Made by a program: the position numbers and the translations under genes. 64,000 nucleotides of DNA from Syntrophobacteraceae bacterium. Its GTDB lineage: Bacteria; Desulfobacterota; Syntrophobacteria; Syntrophobacterales; Syntrophobacteraceae. Positions 8,774 through 17,914 of this stretch are shown here, in pieces (the first letter of the stretch is position 1; every line of letters begins with the position of its first letter). The DNA is taken from positions 106,381 to 170,380 of the forward strand of contig JALOPI010000001.1 of the NCBI GenBank assembly GCA_025453975.1, given 5' to 3'. The notes under the pieces were generated by a model. That model saw only the letters and a list, made by a program, of their open reading frames with translations, did not search any database and was not told the origin of the DNA.

Positions 8774-10597
8774 TCAGTCTTCCTGCTCCCTCAGGTTGAA
8801 TTCCAGCTTCCACCGTTTGCCGTCATCGTCGCGCGAGACGCACCAGAGCTCGAGGGTTCCGATCTCGGTCACCTCGCTCCGGAGCCACACGGGGATGACG
8901 GTCAGCCCCTCGGCGGCTTCCGAGGCGGGCAGGACGGTCTCCATGGTGGTCACTTCCTCGATCTCCCCCTGCCAGTCCTCAATGATCTCCCCGACCTGGT
9001 CCTTCTTGCGGACGGTGGAGGCCAGGAGGTTGAATACGGCGGGCTCCCCCACCACGAGTCCGAATTCGCGCTCGCGGATCTCGGCCCCCGTTCCCTCTTC
9101 CATTCCGAAGGGGACGATGCAGAGGGCCTTGACAGGGGTCGGGATGCCGGGCACCGTGGGCATGGCGCTCTCGATGCCGATGTAGTAGGGCCGGGCCACG
9201 CCACCCCGAATGCGGATGCCCCGGCCGCGCCGGGCCAGACCGTAATAGGCGGCGCCACGCGCCACCGCCAGGTCCAGATCTGGTGCCGCCAGCTCCCTCA
9301 CTTCCCCTGTCGGGTGCCAGCCCGCAAGGATTTCGAGGACTCGCTTCCGCAGGAGGTCCGATTTCATCACGCCGCCGTTGAACAGAACGGCCGAGGGGTA
9401 CCCCAGGTCCGACCCCGCCTCCGCAAGGCCTCGTTCGGACTGGCCGAGGAATCGAGCCAGATGGCGGGAGACCGCCGGATCCGATTCGTAGGGGAGCCCC
9501 ATCTCGCGAACGCCGACCTTCCTCCGACTCTGGGGATACTCATCCCGCTCCGTGACGGGGAAAAACCCTTCCACCAGGATCTGCTCCACCTCGGCCCGGG
9601 TCAGCTCCGTGCGCAGGGTGCCGCCGATGAGCGACGATCCGCGGCCCAGGATGACCACAGGCTCGCTCTCGAGGTCCGGCCTGCTCAGGAGCCGCTCCTT
9701 GGCGGCCCGACAGCTGTGCCAGAGGCCACGGAACTGCCAGGAATCCAGCCGGGAGCCCCTCTGCGCCAGTTTGGCCTGGAGAGCATAGGCGAGGGTCAGA
9801 TCCATGTTGTCGCCACCCAGCAGGATGTGCTCGCCCACGGCCACGCGCCGCAGGGTGAGATCACCCTGCTCCTCCGTCACCTGGATCAGGCTGAAGTCGG
9901 TGGTGCCCCCGCCGATGTCGCAGACCAGGATGGACTCGTTGACACGGACCGCCTTTCTCCAGCGCTCCTGCTGGGACTCGATCCAGGCGTAGAATGCCGC
10001 CTGAGGCTCCTCGAGGAGCGTGATGCGCTCAAGGCCGGCGGCCTGGGCGGCCTTCACCGTGAGCTCCCGCGCCACGGCGTCGAAGGATGCCGGGACCGTC
10101 AGGTAAATGTCCTGAAGCTCGAGCCTGGCTTCAGGATCGTCGGGGGCCATGGTGTGGTTCCAGGCGGATCTGAGGTGCTCGAGAAATCGGGTGGCGGTCT
10201 CCACCGGGGAGATCTTGCGCCCGTCGGCCGGGCTGTCCCAGGGGAGGATGGGCTCGGTGCGGTCCACCCCGGCATAGCTCAGCCAGGATTTGGCCGAGGC
10301 CACGAGGCGGTTGGGAATCTCCGCCCCGCGCTTCCTGGCCAGCTCACCGACGGCGTGGCTCACCTCCGGGTCCCAGGGCAGAGCCAGCCCCCCCTGAGGG
10401 ACATCATGAGGCCCGGGAAGAAAGAGAAAGGAAGGCAGCAGGGGCTGCGATCTCACTTCCCCCGGGCTCACCACCTGGGGAACCGGGAAGCTCCGGATGA
10501 CCGGGTCCCGGTCCATTTCCGGGCGGCCTTCCACATAGGCCACGACACAGTGGGTCGTACCCAGATCAATGCCGATGATATACCTGGTCTCGCTCAA
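8774..10597 (-). CDS. Short Hsp70-like ATPase (HscC/DnaK superfamily)
   Basis: 607 residues from a TTG start with GAGGAG five bases upstream. ATPase motifs: GIDLGTTHCV (residues 9-18), VCDIGGGTTDFS, and the adenosine loop LFNGGVMKSDLLRKRV. The region EEPQAAFYAWIESQQ and LLGGDNMDLTLAYALQ resemble this non-canonical Hsp70 group rather than DnaK. The C-terminal ~130 residues form a beta-rich domain ending GTLELWCVSRDDDGKRW, shared with the longer neighbour, so the two genes look like an ancient duplication with a later tail gain in the other copy. No GrpE or J-domain gene is adjacent. Downstream of the DUF2760 gene and a 132-bp inverted-repeat element. Confidence 0.87.
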   Translation of the reverse strand: MSETRYIIGIDLGTTHCVVAYVEGRPEMDRDPVIRSFPVPQVVSPGEVRSQPLLPSFLFLPGPHDVPQGGLALPWDPEVSHAVGELARKRGAEIPNRLVASAKSWLSYAGVDRTEPILPWDSPADGRKISPVETATRFLEHLRSAWNHTMAPDDPEARLELQDIYLTVPASFDAVARELTVKAAQAAGLERITLLEEPQAAFYAWIESQQERWRKAVRVNESILVCDIGGGTTDFSLIQVTEEQGDLTLRRVAVGEHILLGGDNMDLTLAYALQAKLAQRGSRLDSWQFRGLWHSCRAAKERLLSRPDLESEPVVILGRGSSLIGGTLRTELTRAEVEQILVEGFFPVTERDEYPQSRRKVGVREMGLPYESDPAVSRHLARFLGQSERGLAEAGSDLGYPSAVLFNGGVMKSDLLRKRVLEILAGWHPTGEVRELAAPDLDLAVARGAAYYGLARRGRGIRIRGGVARPYYIGIESAMPTVPGIPTPVKALCIVPFGMEEGTGAEIREREFGLVVGEPAVFNLLASTVRKKDQVGEIIEDWQGEIEEVTTMETVLPASEAAEGLTVIPVWLRSEVTEIGTLELWCVSRDDDGKRWKLEFNLREQED

Positions 10598-10632
10598 ATC
10601 GTCTCCTCGGTTGATGAGCGCCGCTCCACCCG

Positions 10633-10764
10633 GGAGGCTGTCCGAGAACCGTCATTTCCAAGCATGGCGAGAAATCCCGATTCTGATCATCACTCAGCTC
10701 TTGGGGACTTATTTTTCGCCAGGCTCCGTTCGAAATGACAAAAAGACTGTCTTGGACAGCCTCC
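10633..10764. repeat. Nested inverted-repeat element (REP/MITE-like) inside the Hsp70 operon
   Basis: Outer arms GGAGGCTGTCC (10633-10643) and GGACAGCCTCC (10754-10764) are perfect inverted copies 110 bases apart. Inner arms GTCATTT (10651) and AAATGAC (10733) are also inverted. No open frame spans it. It fills the gap between the DUF2760 stop codon and the short Hsp70 gene, so the transcript could fold here. A related GTCAT...ATGAC block lies at 33859-33912. Confidence 0.65.
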
Positions 10765-11567
10765 TAACCTTCGATCTCCACTTCGGCGGGAGCGATCAGT
10801 CGGTTCTTCTCCCGTTCGGCCACCGGCGTGGGAAGCTCCACCCTCTCGGCCTTCCAGCCCCGGTGCCGAAGGATCCCCTTGAAGGGAGGATCTCCCGACA
10901 CCTTTCCCGTCAGACGGATGGCCCGCGCGTCGAAGCCCGGCGCTATGGTCACCGTGGCGCCCTCGCTTTCGTCCATGACCGGCCTGAGATCAATGACCTC
11001 TTCCATGGCCTTCTTGCAGCCCTGGTGGATGCTCCGAACGGCGGCTCCGATCTGGGCATCGTCATATAAATTGAGGTCTTCCTGAAGGAAGTCAATGAAA
11101 CGCCCCTCCTGCTGCAGGGTGGAAAGGATCTGAATGGCCGGCTGGACAGTGGGCTCGCGGGGCTCCGCGGGAAGCGGTCCTCCGGCCGTCGGCTGCTCAG
11201 CCTTGGGAGCCTGGGGCGGGGACTTCGCCTTGGATGCGGGTGTCCCCTCCAACGTGGCCCGGCGGATGAGAATCCGTCCCTGAATGGTGAGGAAGAGCCA
11301 GAGGATGAGCGTGGTGGTGGTGCCGGTCACGACGGTCACGGGCAGGATGTAACGCATGGATTCCTCGAGGAACTGCTTGAAGCTGGCCAGGGAGCCGCGC
11401 AGGTCCTCCGAGAGGCCCTGGACCTCGGGCTGCATGAGAGGAGTCACCCACGCATCGAGGCCCTGAAGCACCCGGTGTCCAATGAAATAGAACAGGGCGA
11501 CGAGGATGCCGTTCCAGATCAGGCAGGACAGCAGCGCCTGCAGGGTCCATGCATTTCTAGCCTTCAT
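10764..11567 (-). CDS. DUF2760-family protein, Hsp70-cluster partner
   Basis: 267 residues from an ATG with AAGGAG placed 6 bases upstream; the open frame extends upstream but that part looks non-coding. Two hydrophobic segments (LLSCLIWNGILVALFYFIG, about 10-30, and ILPVTVVTGTTTTLILWLFL, about 75-95) suggest a membrane anchor, followed by a Pro/Ala-rich linker and a soluble C-terminal domain (FIDFLQEDLNLYDDAQIGAA, AVRSIHQGCKKAMEE, GKVSGDPPFKGILRHRGW) characteristic of DUF2760. Members of this family are repeatedly found beside non-canonical Hsp70 genes in Proteobacteria. It may tether or recruit the Hsp70 pair at the inner membrane; that role is inference. Confidence 0.8.
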   Translation of the reverse strand: MKARNAWTLQALLSCLIWNGILVALFYFIGHRVLQGLDAWVTPLMQPEVQGLSEDLRGSLASFKQFLEESMRYILPVTVVTGTTTTLILWLFLTIQGRILIRRATLEGTPASKAKSPPQAPKAEQPTAGGPLPAEPREPTVQPAIQILSTLQQEGRFIDFLQEDLNLYDDAQIGAAVRSIHQGCKKAMEEVIDLRPVMDESEGATVTIAPGFDARAIRLTGKVSGDPPFKGILRHRGWKAERVELPTPVAEREKNRLIAPAEVEIEG

Positions 11568-11930
11568 GCTCATCTCCTTCTTGCGCGCTCGGTCATGGCC
11601 CATGTGCTGGGAGGTCCGCCTGCATTGTCGGCCCAGGCGCCCAGCGGGGGCCCAGCGCCACCAGGCGAGACCTTGTAATTCCCAGCACAAGTTATTCCAA
11701 AAGCCGGGTTCCCACAAGCCCGATTCCGGATCCGTTTCGGCTCGCCCTCCCCTGGGCGCGAGACCGAATGCGATCTGGATCGATGAAATGGAGATTTTCG
11801 GTTGCCTTGGTTTCACTAATCGTGATAGGGAGATTCGATTTACTCAAACCGCACACCCCCGACCTTTGGGTGCCTCGCTCCGTTGGAGCGAGGTGCGGCG
11901 GGGTGGAGGCCACAACCAGAAGGAGGTTCC
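11568..11930. other. Divergent intergenic region between DUF2760 gene and rpsB
   Basis: 363 bases with no supported gene. It must hold the rpsB promoter and the start of the minus-strand Hsp70 operon. The stretch 11800-11860 is more AT-rich than its surroundings and is the likely rpsB promoter region, but no convincing -35/-10 pair could be fixed. A good Shine-Dalgarno AGGAGG lies at 11921-11926. Confidence 0.5.
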
Positions 11931-12761
11931 ATGGCAGTCGTCAGTATGAAACAGCTGTTGGAGGCAGGGGTCCACTTCGGGCATCAAACACGCCGGTGGA
12001 ATCCCAAGATGAAAACCTACATCTTCGGTGCTCGCAACGGGATTTACATCATCGATCTCCAGAAGACGGTGCGCCTTTTCAACACCGCCTACAATTTCGT
12101 ATTGGAGACCGCCGCCGCGGGCGAGAGTGTCATGTTCGTGGGCACCAAGCAGCAGGCCCGGGAAACCATCCGGGAGGAGGCCGAGCGCTCTGGGATGTTC
12201 TACGTGGATCATCGCTGGCTGGGCGGGATGCTCACCAACTTCAAGACGATCAAGATCAGGATCGATCGCTTGAAGGATCTGGACGGCATGATTCAGGACG
12301 GGAGCATCAACCGCTTTCCCAAGAAAGAGATTCTGCAGCTGCAGAACGAGCGTGACAAGCTGGTCAAAAACCTCGGCGGCATTCAGGATATGACCCGGCT
12401 CCCCGGAGCCATGTTCGTCATCGATACGGCCCGGGAGAACATCGCCGTCGCCGAGGCCAACCGGCTCGGCATTCCCGTGGTGGCCGTCGTGGACACCAAC
12501 TGCGATCCGGACGTCATCGATTATCCCATTCCAGGCAACGACGACGCCATTCGGGCCATTCGCCTCATCACCGGGAAGATGGCCGATGCCTGCGTGGAAG
12601 GGCGCCAGCGGTACCTGGAATCGCAGCATGCGTCTCGAGACAAGGAGACCATCTCCCTGGAGGAAGTCCCCGCCGGACAGCTCCTCAGCCAGGAAGAGAG
12701 CGGTCCTGTCGTTGAAATCGTCAATCCCGTCGGCCAGACCGAAGGCGGAGACGGGGAATAA
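11931..12761 (+). CDS. rpsB: 30S ribosomal protein S2
   Basis: 276 residues from the ATG behind AGGAGG. It starts [20 protein letters not shown] and keeps the S2 signatures [35 protein letters not shown] and [13 protein letters not shown]2 is a late-assembling protein at the 30S head-body junction. It heads the rpsB-tsf-pyrH-frr-uppS-cdsA-dxr-rseP-tsaB block, whose order is widely conserved in bacteria. The C-terminal tail after about residue 230 is variable and acidic, as is common. Confidence 0.98.
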   Translation: MAVVSMKQLLEAGVHFGHQTRRWNPKMKTYIFGARNGIYIIDLQKTVRLFNTAYNFVLETAAAGESVMFVGTKQQARETIREEAERSGMFYVDHRWLGGMLTNFKTIKIRIDRLKDLDGMIQDGSINRFPKKEILQLQNERDKLVKNLGGIQDMTRLPGAMFVIDTARENIAVAEANRLGIPVVAVVDTNCDPDVIDYPIPGNDDAIRAIRLITGKMADACVEGRQRYLESQHASRDKETISLEEVPAGQLLSQEESGPVVEIVNPVGQTEGGDGE

Positions 12762-12784
12762 AGGCACGGACAGGAGGTTTGGAA

Positions 12785-13381
12785 TTGGAAATCTCAGCAG
12801 GAATGGTTCGCGATCTGAGGGAAAAAACGGGCGCAGGCATGATGGACTGCAAGAAGGCCCTGCAGGATACCGCCGGGGACATGGATAAGGCTCTGGATCT
12901 TCTGCGTCAGAAGGGTCTGGCCAAGGCCATGAAGCGCGCGGGACGAGATGCGACGGAGGGCATGGTGCATGCCTACATCCATGGCGCCGGCCGCATGGGA
13001 GTGCTCGTCGAGGTCAACTGCGAGACGGATTTCGCGGCCAAGAGCGACGATTTTGTCGAGTTCACCAAGAACATCGCCATGCATATTGCCGCTTCATCTC
13101 CCCTGGGGGTCGAGCGGGAAAACATCCCGTCGGACGTGATCGAGCGCGAAAAGGCCATCTGTCTGGCTCAGGCCCGGGAGTCGGGAAAGCCCGAGAACAT
13201 TCTCGAAAAAATGGTCGAGGGCAAGATGCGCAAGTTCTACGAGGAAGTGGTTCTCCTCGAGCAGAAGTATGTCAAGGATCCGGACAAGACCGTGCAGGAT
13301 TATCTCAACGAGCTGACAGCCAAGATCGGTGAGAAGATTTTCATCCGGCGGTTCGTGCGGTATCAGCTGGGCGGCGAATAG
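12785..13381 (+). CDS. tsf: Elongation factor Ts
   Basis: 198 residues. The TTG at 12785 lies 7 bases after GGAGG and gives the expected start MEISAGMVRDLREKTGAGMM; a TTG two codons earlier is too close to the Shine-Dalgarno. The N-terminal UBA-like module (KKALQDTAGDMDKALDLL) and core VEVNCETDFAAKSDDF are EF-Ts hallmarks (TDFV-type contact to EF-Tu). EF-Ts catalyses GDP release from EF-Tu. The length matches the short EF-Ts class with one core subdomain, shorter than the 283 residues of E. coli. It starts 23 bases after rpsB. Confidence 0.97.
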   Translation: MEISAGMVRDLREKTGAGMMDCKKALQDTAGDMDKALDLLRQKGLAKAMKRAGRDATEGMVHAYIHGAGRMGVLVEVNCETDFAAKSDDFVEFTKNIAMHIAASSPLGVERENIPSDVIEREKAICLAQARESGKPENILEKMVEGKMRKFYEEVVLLEQKYVKDPDKTVQDYLNELTAKIGEKIFIRRFVRYQLGGE

Positions 13382-13393
13382 GACGATATCGGG

Positions 13394-13418
13394 CGGTCGG
13401 GGGGATCCCCCCCGACCG
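13394..13418 (+). terminator. GC-rich hairpin between tsf and pyrH
   Basis: CGGTCGGGGGG and CCCCCCCGACCG form a near-perfect stem just after the tsf stop codon. There is no T run after it, so it may be a Rho-dependent or partial terminator, or an mRNA stabiliser, in the 196-base gap before pyrH. Confidence 0.4.
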
Positions 13419-13577
13419 GCCTGGCATGGGAGGCTGACGGCGGCGCGGAGGGGAAAGCGGACTGGTGTGCGGCTTTCCTCCATTCATGGGAGCTTCCGAG
13501 TCGCTGCTCGAGCGCGGATGTATCCTGCCGGCGGCGGGATGGCAGTGTGACCGGGCGAGTGGCCCGCCACGAGGATC

Positions 13578-14324
13578 ATGGTTTTGGCTCAAATAGATCT
13601 GGAACGAAAAAAGCCCCGCTACGGGCGGATCCTGCTCAAGCTGAGCGGTGAGGCGCTGATGGGCGTCGAGCCCTATGGTATCGATCCGGTGGTGCTCAAC
13701 GAGGTGGCCATCGAAATCCGCGAGGTGAACGGGCTGGGTGTTGAAACGGCCCTCGTGATCGGCGGAGGGAATATCTTTCGCGGGGTCTCGGGCGCTTCCA
13801 GGGGAATGGACCGCTCCACCGCCGATTACATGGGGATGCTGGCCACCGTGATGAACGGGCTGGCCCTCCAGCAGGCCCTCGAAAAGATGGAGGTTCCCAC
13901 CCGGGTCCTTTCGGCCATCGACATGAAAGAGGTGGCGGAATCTTATATCCGGCGACGGGCGATCCGTCACCTGGAGAAGGGAAGGGTGGTCATTTTCGCC
14001 GCGGGAACGGGACTTCCTTTTTTCACGACCGACACGACGGCCGCCCTTCGTGCGGTGGAGATCGGCGCCGGAGTCCTCATGAAAGCCACGAAGGTGGATG
14101 GCATCTATGCCCGCGACCCGGTTCAGGATCCGACGGCCAGGAAATATGATCACATCAGTTATTCGGAGGTCCTCCAGAAGGACCTCAAGGTCATGGATGC
14201 CACGGCCATTTCGCTGGCCAGGGACCAGAGCATGCCAATCGTGGTCTTCAACCTCAGAGCTTCGGGCAACATCAAGCGAGTGGTCCTGGGGGAAGATGTT
14301 GGAACCTTGGTGGATGGAGGGTAG
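13578..14324 (+). CDS. pyrH: Uridylate kinase (UMP kinase)
   Basis: 248 residues. The amino acid kinase fold is evident: [13 protein letters not shown] with the phosphate-binding Lys, [11 protein letters not shown], the [19 protein letters not shown] segment, [12 protein letters not shown], and [13 protein letters not shown]. It phosphorylates UMP to UDP in pyrimidine nucleotide synthesis and is usually GTP-activated and UTP-inhibited in bacteria. It is 5 bases upstream of frr, consistent with the conserved pyrH-frr pair. GAGG is present ahead of the ATG. Confidence 0.97.
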   Translation: MVLAQIDLERKKPRYGRILLKLSGEALMGVEPYGIDPVVLNEVAIEIREVNGLGVETALVIGGGNIFRGVSGASRGMDRSTADYMGMLATVMNGLALQQALEKMEVPTRVLSAIDMKEVAESYIRRRAIRHLEKGRVVIFAAGTGLPFFTTDTTAALRAVEIGAGVLMKATKVDGIYARDPVQDPTARKYDHISYSEVLQKDLKVMDATAISLARDQSMPIVVFNLRASGNIKRVVLGEDVGTLVDGG

Positions 14325-14329
14325 AAGAA

Positions 14330-14887
14330 ATGCTGGATGATGTGTACGCAGACGCTCTGGACCGAATGCACAAGGCCGTCGACAATCTGGAGCAGGAATA
14401 TCGGCGCTTGAGAACGGGACGAGCGTCGGTCGCTCTCGTGGACGGCATTCGGGTGGAATACTATGGAACTTCCACGCCCCTGAGCCAGCTCGCAACCCTG
14501 ACGGTTCCCGAGCCTCGTACCATCATGATTCAGCCCTGGGACCAATCCGTCATCGGCGAGGTCGAAAAAGCCATCCTCAAGTCCGAGCTTGGGCTCACCC
14601 CCAACAACGACGGCAAGATCATCCGCATCGGAATTCCACCCTTGACCCAGGAGCGTCGCAAGGAGCTGGTCAAGGTGATCAAGAAGAAGGCCGAGGAAGC
14701 CAAGGTGGCCATGCGCAACATTCGGCGCGATGCCAACGAAATGCTCAAGGACTTGAGGAAGGAAAAAACCATCTCCGAGGACGAGCAGTTCAAGGGTCAG
14801 GAGGAGACTCAGAGGATCACCGACGAGCTCATCAAGAAGGTTGACAGCGTCTACGCGGCCAAAGAGAAGGAGATTCTGGAAATCTGA
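14330..14887 (+). CDS. frr: Ribosome recycling factor
   Basis: 185 residues, the standard length. Signature parts are [58 protein letters not shown] and [12 protein letters not shown]. With EF-G it splits post-termination ribosomes into subunits. It lies between pyrH and uppS with spacers of 5 and 2 bases, so the three are almost certainly one transcript. Confidence 0.98.
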   Translation: MLDDVYADALDRMHKAVDNLEQEYRRLRTGRASVALVDGIRVEYYGTSTPLSQLATLTVPEPRTIMIQPWDQSVIGEVEKAILKSELGLTPNNDGKIIRIGIPPLTQERRKELVKVIKKKAEEAKVAMRNIRRDANEMLKDLRKEKTISEDEQFKGQEETQRITDELIKKVDSVYAAKEKEILEI

Positions 14888-14889
14888 GT

Positions 14890-15657
14890 ATGCATGAAAC
14901 CGCTCTCAGCCAGCTTCCCCGCCACGTGGCCATCATCATGGACGGCAACGGGCGTTGGGCCAAGCAGAGACTGTGCCGACGGATCATGGGCCACGAGGAG
15001 GGCGCCAACTCGGTCAGGGACGTCGTGCAGTGCTGCCGAAAACTGGGGATTCCCCACCTGACGCTTTACTCCTTTTCGAAAGAGAACTGGCAGCGCCCGG
15101 AAGCCGAGGTTTCAGGGCTCTGGAGGCTTCTGCACAGGTTTTTGCAATCCGAGCTCCATGAGCTGGTGGAAAAAGAGATCAGGCTTTGCCATTGGGGAGA
15201 TCGTGACGGCCTTCCCGACCAGGTGCTGGCTGATTTGGAGGAAGCCACCCGGGCCACGGCCGGTTTCGACAAACTGATCCTGAGTCTGGCCTTGAACTAC
15301 GGGGGAAGGCAGGAAATCGCCCGGGCTGCCAGGCTTGCCGCCCGGGACATCCTGGCGGGTAAATTCCAGCCCGAGGATCTCGACCCGGAGGTTTTTTCGA
15401 CCTATCTCTTCTCGGCGGGCTTTCCGGATCCCGATCTGATCATACGTACGGGCGGTGAGCACCGGCTGAGTAATTTTCTCCTGTGGCAGCTCGCCTACGC
15501 GGAGATTTATGTCACGCCCACCCTGTGGCCGGACTTCAGGGAGCCCGAGCTCATGCTGGCGCTGGAGGACTACGGGAGGAGAGAGCGCCGGTTTGGCAAA
15601 ACCAGCGAGCAGGTCGTCAATGACCTGGCCACCGTAGCGGATTCCGACCCCAGCTAA
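14890..15657 (+). CDS. uppS: Undecaprenyl diphosphate synthase
   Basis: 255 residues. The cis-prenyltransferase motifs are HVAIIMDGNGRWAKQR (catalytic Asp), LTLYSFSKENWQRP, and DLIIRTGGEHRLSNFLLWQ. The last motif normally reads RTSGE; here it is RTGGEHR, a mild variant. The enzyme makes the C55 carrier lipid for peptidoglycan and O-polymer assembly. It follows frr by two bases and precedes cdsA, as in many bacteria. Confidence 0.96.
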   Translation: MHETALSQLPRHVAIIMDGNGRWAKQRLCRRIMGHEEGANSVRDVVQCCRKLGIPHLTLYSFSKENWQRPEAEVSGLWRLLHRFLQSELHELVEKEIRLCHWGDRDGLPDQVLADLEEATRATAGFDKLILSLALNYGGRQEIARAARLAARDILAGKFQPEDLDPEVFSTYLFSAGFPDPDLIIRTGGEHRLSNFLLWQLAYAEIYVTPTLWPDFREPELMLALEDYGRRERRFGKTSEQVVNDLATVADSDPS

Positions 15658-15742
15658 AGATTTACACCTCCAAAGATTCCTCCATGCCTGACCCGCTCTC
15701 AAACAACCCTATGCTCACCGTACCGCGGCAGGAGCGACCGTC

Positions 15743-16555
15743 TTGAACTGGAAAGAGTTGAGCTCGCATCAGCAGAGGTTGATCACGGGGATCTCCCTTG
15801 CCGTGCCCCTTTTCGCGTTGATCGGTATGGGCCCGCCGTGGAGCTGGGCACTCCTCGTCAGTGCGGTTTCCGTTCTGGCTTTGTGGGAATTCGAAGGGCT
15901 CGTGTGTCCGGCAGGGTCGCCGGCCTGGGAGCGATGGTTGTATTATGCGCTGGGATGGGGCATGCCCTGGCTCACATGGTGGGCCGCCGTCGCGGGCCTT
16001 CACGGAGGCCTGGTCCTCGGTCTTTTCCTGGTCCTGACGGGTGTGCTCCTTTCCGCACCCAACGATCCGGCCGGCCTGAATCGACTGGCTCATCGTGCGC
16101 TGGCGTGGCTCTACATCCCCTACATGCTCTCTTTCATTCTCCTCATTGGCCGGGCCGAGGAAGCGAGGGCCTGGATATTTTTCCTGCTCCTGGTGACCAT
16201 GGCTGGTGACGCTGGGGCCTACTACTGCGGCAAAGCGTTTGGATCCCGCAAGCTTTACCAGCGGGTCAGTCCCAACAAGACCGTCGAGGGATCCATGGGC
16301 GGATTCCTTTGCAGCCTTGCCGTGGGGGGAGCCCTGGGAGCCGTCCTGTTTCAGAGCACACCCTTGACGAAAATTGCGGGTCTGACCGCGGTCCTCTCGA
16401 TCGTCGGCCAGCTCGGCGACCTGTTCGAATCCATGATCAAGCGCATGAGCGGCAAGAAGGATTCAAGCCAGATCCTGCCTGGCCACGGCGGCATCCTCGA
16501 TCGCCTCGACAGCCTGCTTTTCGTCTTCCCGGTAGTCTGGTTTTTCATTTCATGA
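15743..16555 (+). CDS. cdsA: Phosphatidate cytidylyltransferase
   Basis: 270 residues from a TTG start with AGGAG about 9 bases upstream. Several membrane helices are followed by the CDP-diglyceride synthase signature: SPNKTVEGSMGGFL, GQLGDLFESMIKRM, SGKKDSSQILPGHGGI and LDRLDSLLFVFPV. It forms CDP-diacylglycerol from phosphatidate and CTP for phospholipid synthesis. It lies between uppS and dxr in the conserved order. Confidence 0.95.
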   Translation: MNWKELSSHQQRLITGISLAVPLFALIGMGPPWSWALLVSAVSVLALWEFEGLVCPAGSPAWERWLYYALGWGMPWLTWWAAVAGLHGGLVLGLFLVLTGVLLSAPNDPAGLNRLAHRALAWLYIPYMLSFILLIGRAEEARAWIFFLLLVTMAGDAGAYYCGKAFGSRKLYQRVSPNKTVEGSMGGFLCSLAVGGALGAVLFQSTPLTKIAGLTAVLSIVGQLGDLFESMIKRMSGKKDSSQILPGHGGILDRLDSLLFVFPVVWFFIS

Positions 16556-16731
16556 GCCCGGTTGAGCGCGAAGGGTGTGCTCGAGCTATTCCCATGGGGT
16601 ATCCTGGTATATATCTTGGAAGCAGCTTGATTCACGATTTTGCAGCTCATCGGCCTGGTGAGGGCTCCGAGGGCAGCTCTCCCGCCAGCGAGCTGTGGAG
16701 TGGACCTGCAGTTTCTTAAGGAGTGGCTGAG

Positions 16732-17898
16732 GTGAAAAAGGCGGTCAGCATCCTTGGATCCACCGGATCCATAGGGGTCAGCACTTTAGAGGTCGTCCGA
16801 CAATTCCGCGACTCCTTCAGGGTTGCGGCCCTCGGCTGTGGAAGCAACTTGAGGCTCATGGCCGAGCAGGTTCGAGAGTTCCAGCCCACGGTTGTTTCCG
16901 TCATCGACGAGGCCCATGCCGAGAATCTTGCCTTGATGCTCGATGGCACCGGTCCGCGCCCTGAGATTCTCTTCGGCCAGGCGGGAGCATGTCGGGTCGC
17001 GGCCCTGGAAGAGAGTGAAATCGTGGTTTCCGCCATGGTGGGCGCGGCTGGGCTGATCCCCACGCTGGAGGCCATCCGTTTCGGCAAGCTGGTTGCCCTG
17101 GCCAACAAGGAGACGATGGTCATAGCCGGGAAGATCGTTACCGATGCGGCTGGAGAGCACGGTGCCACCATTCTGCCGGTGGACAGCGAGCACAGCGCCA
17201 TTTTTCAGGCACTCCAGGGCAATCATCCCGAAAACCTGCGGCGCATCCTGCTCACGGCTTCGGGAGGTCCGTTCTTTGCGCTGTCCCGGGAAGAGCTGGC
17301 CCATGTCACTCCCGAGCAGGCGCTGCGTCATCCCAACTGGAGCATGGGGCGCAAGATCACCATCGACTCGGCAACGCTCATGAACAAGGGGCTGGAGGTC
17401 ATTGAGGCACACTGGCTCTTCGGAGTTCCCGTGGAACGGATCGATGTCCATGTGCATCCCGAGAGCATCATCCATTCGATGGTGGAGTATGTGGACGGCT
17501 CCGTCATCGCCCAGATGGGGATTCCCGATATGAAGATTCCCATCGCCTATGCTCTGGCTCATCCCCACCGGCTGCCCGTGAACAGTCCGGCGCTGGATCT
17601 CTTTCAGCTACAGAAGCTTACGTTTTTCCCGCCGGACATGGACCGCTTTCCTTGTCTGCGTCTGGCTTTCGATTCGTGTGAAGCGGGCGGTACCATGCCC
17701 GCCGTGCTCAATGCAGCCAATGAAGTGGCTGTGGGGGCTTTCCTGGACAAACGAATCGGTTTCTTGGACATCGCCCGGATCATAGAGAGCGTGATGGACG
17801 AGCATCAGGTCAGCTCCGAACCGGACCTGGAAGCTGTTCTGGCGGCTGATGACTGGGCGCGGCGCGAAGCGGCGCGACGTTGCGCTCCGCGGAAATGA
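16732..17898 (+). CDS. dxr: 1-deoxy-D-xylulose 5-phosphate reductoisomerase
   Basis: 388 residues from the GTG at 16732, with AAGGAG 8 bases upstream (a GTG three codons earlier overlaps the Shine-Dalgarno). NADPH-binding motif GSTGSIGVSTLEVV, then LANKETMVIAGKIV, PVDSEHSAIFQAL, the LTASGGPF loop and the HPNWSMGRKITIDSATLMNK metal/substrate segment. It catalyses the first committed step of the MEP isoprenoid pathway, feeding the substrate for uppS. The target motifs of fosmidomycin are intact. Confidence 0.97.
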   Translation: MKKAVSILGSTGSIGVSTLEVVRQFRDSFRVAALGCGSNLRLMAEQVREFQPTVVSVIDEAHAENLALMLDGTGPRPEILFGQAGACRVAALEESEIVVSAMVGAAGLIPTLEAIRFGKLVALANKETMVIAGKIVTDAAGEHGATILPVDSEHSAIFQALQGNHPENLRRILLTASGGPFFALSREELAHVTPEQALRHPNWSMGRKITIDSATLMNKGLEVIEAHWLFGVPVERIDVHVHPESIIHSMVEYVDGSVIAQMGIPDMKIPIAYALAHPHRLPVNSPALDLFQLQKLTFFPPDMDRFPCLRLAFDSCEAGGTMPAVLNAANEVAVGAFLDKRIGFLDIARIIESVMDEHQVSSEPDLEAVLAADDWARREAARRCAPRK

Positions 17899-17914
17899 GT
17901 GAGGGTTTCCCTTG

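Noticed and set aside
10598..10763. Insertion sequence at the Hsp70 operon gap
   Set aside because: The inverted repeats enclose only about 110 bases with no transposase frame, so at most a non-autonomous element.
10764..11816. N-terminal extension of the DUF2760 gene to 11816
   Set aside because: The extra 83 residues are unlike the family and lack a ribosome-binding site; ATG at 11567 follows AAGGAG.
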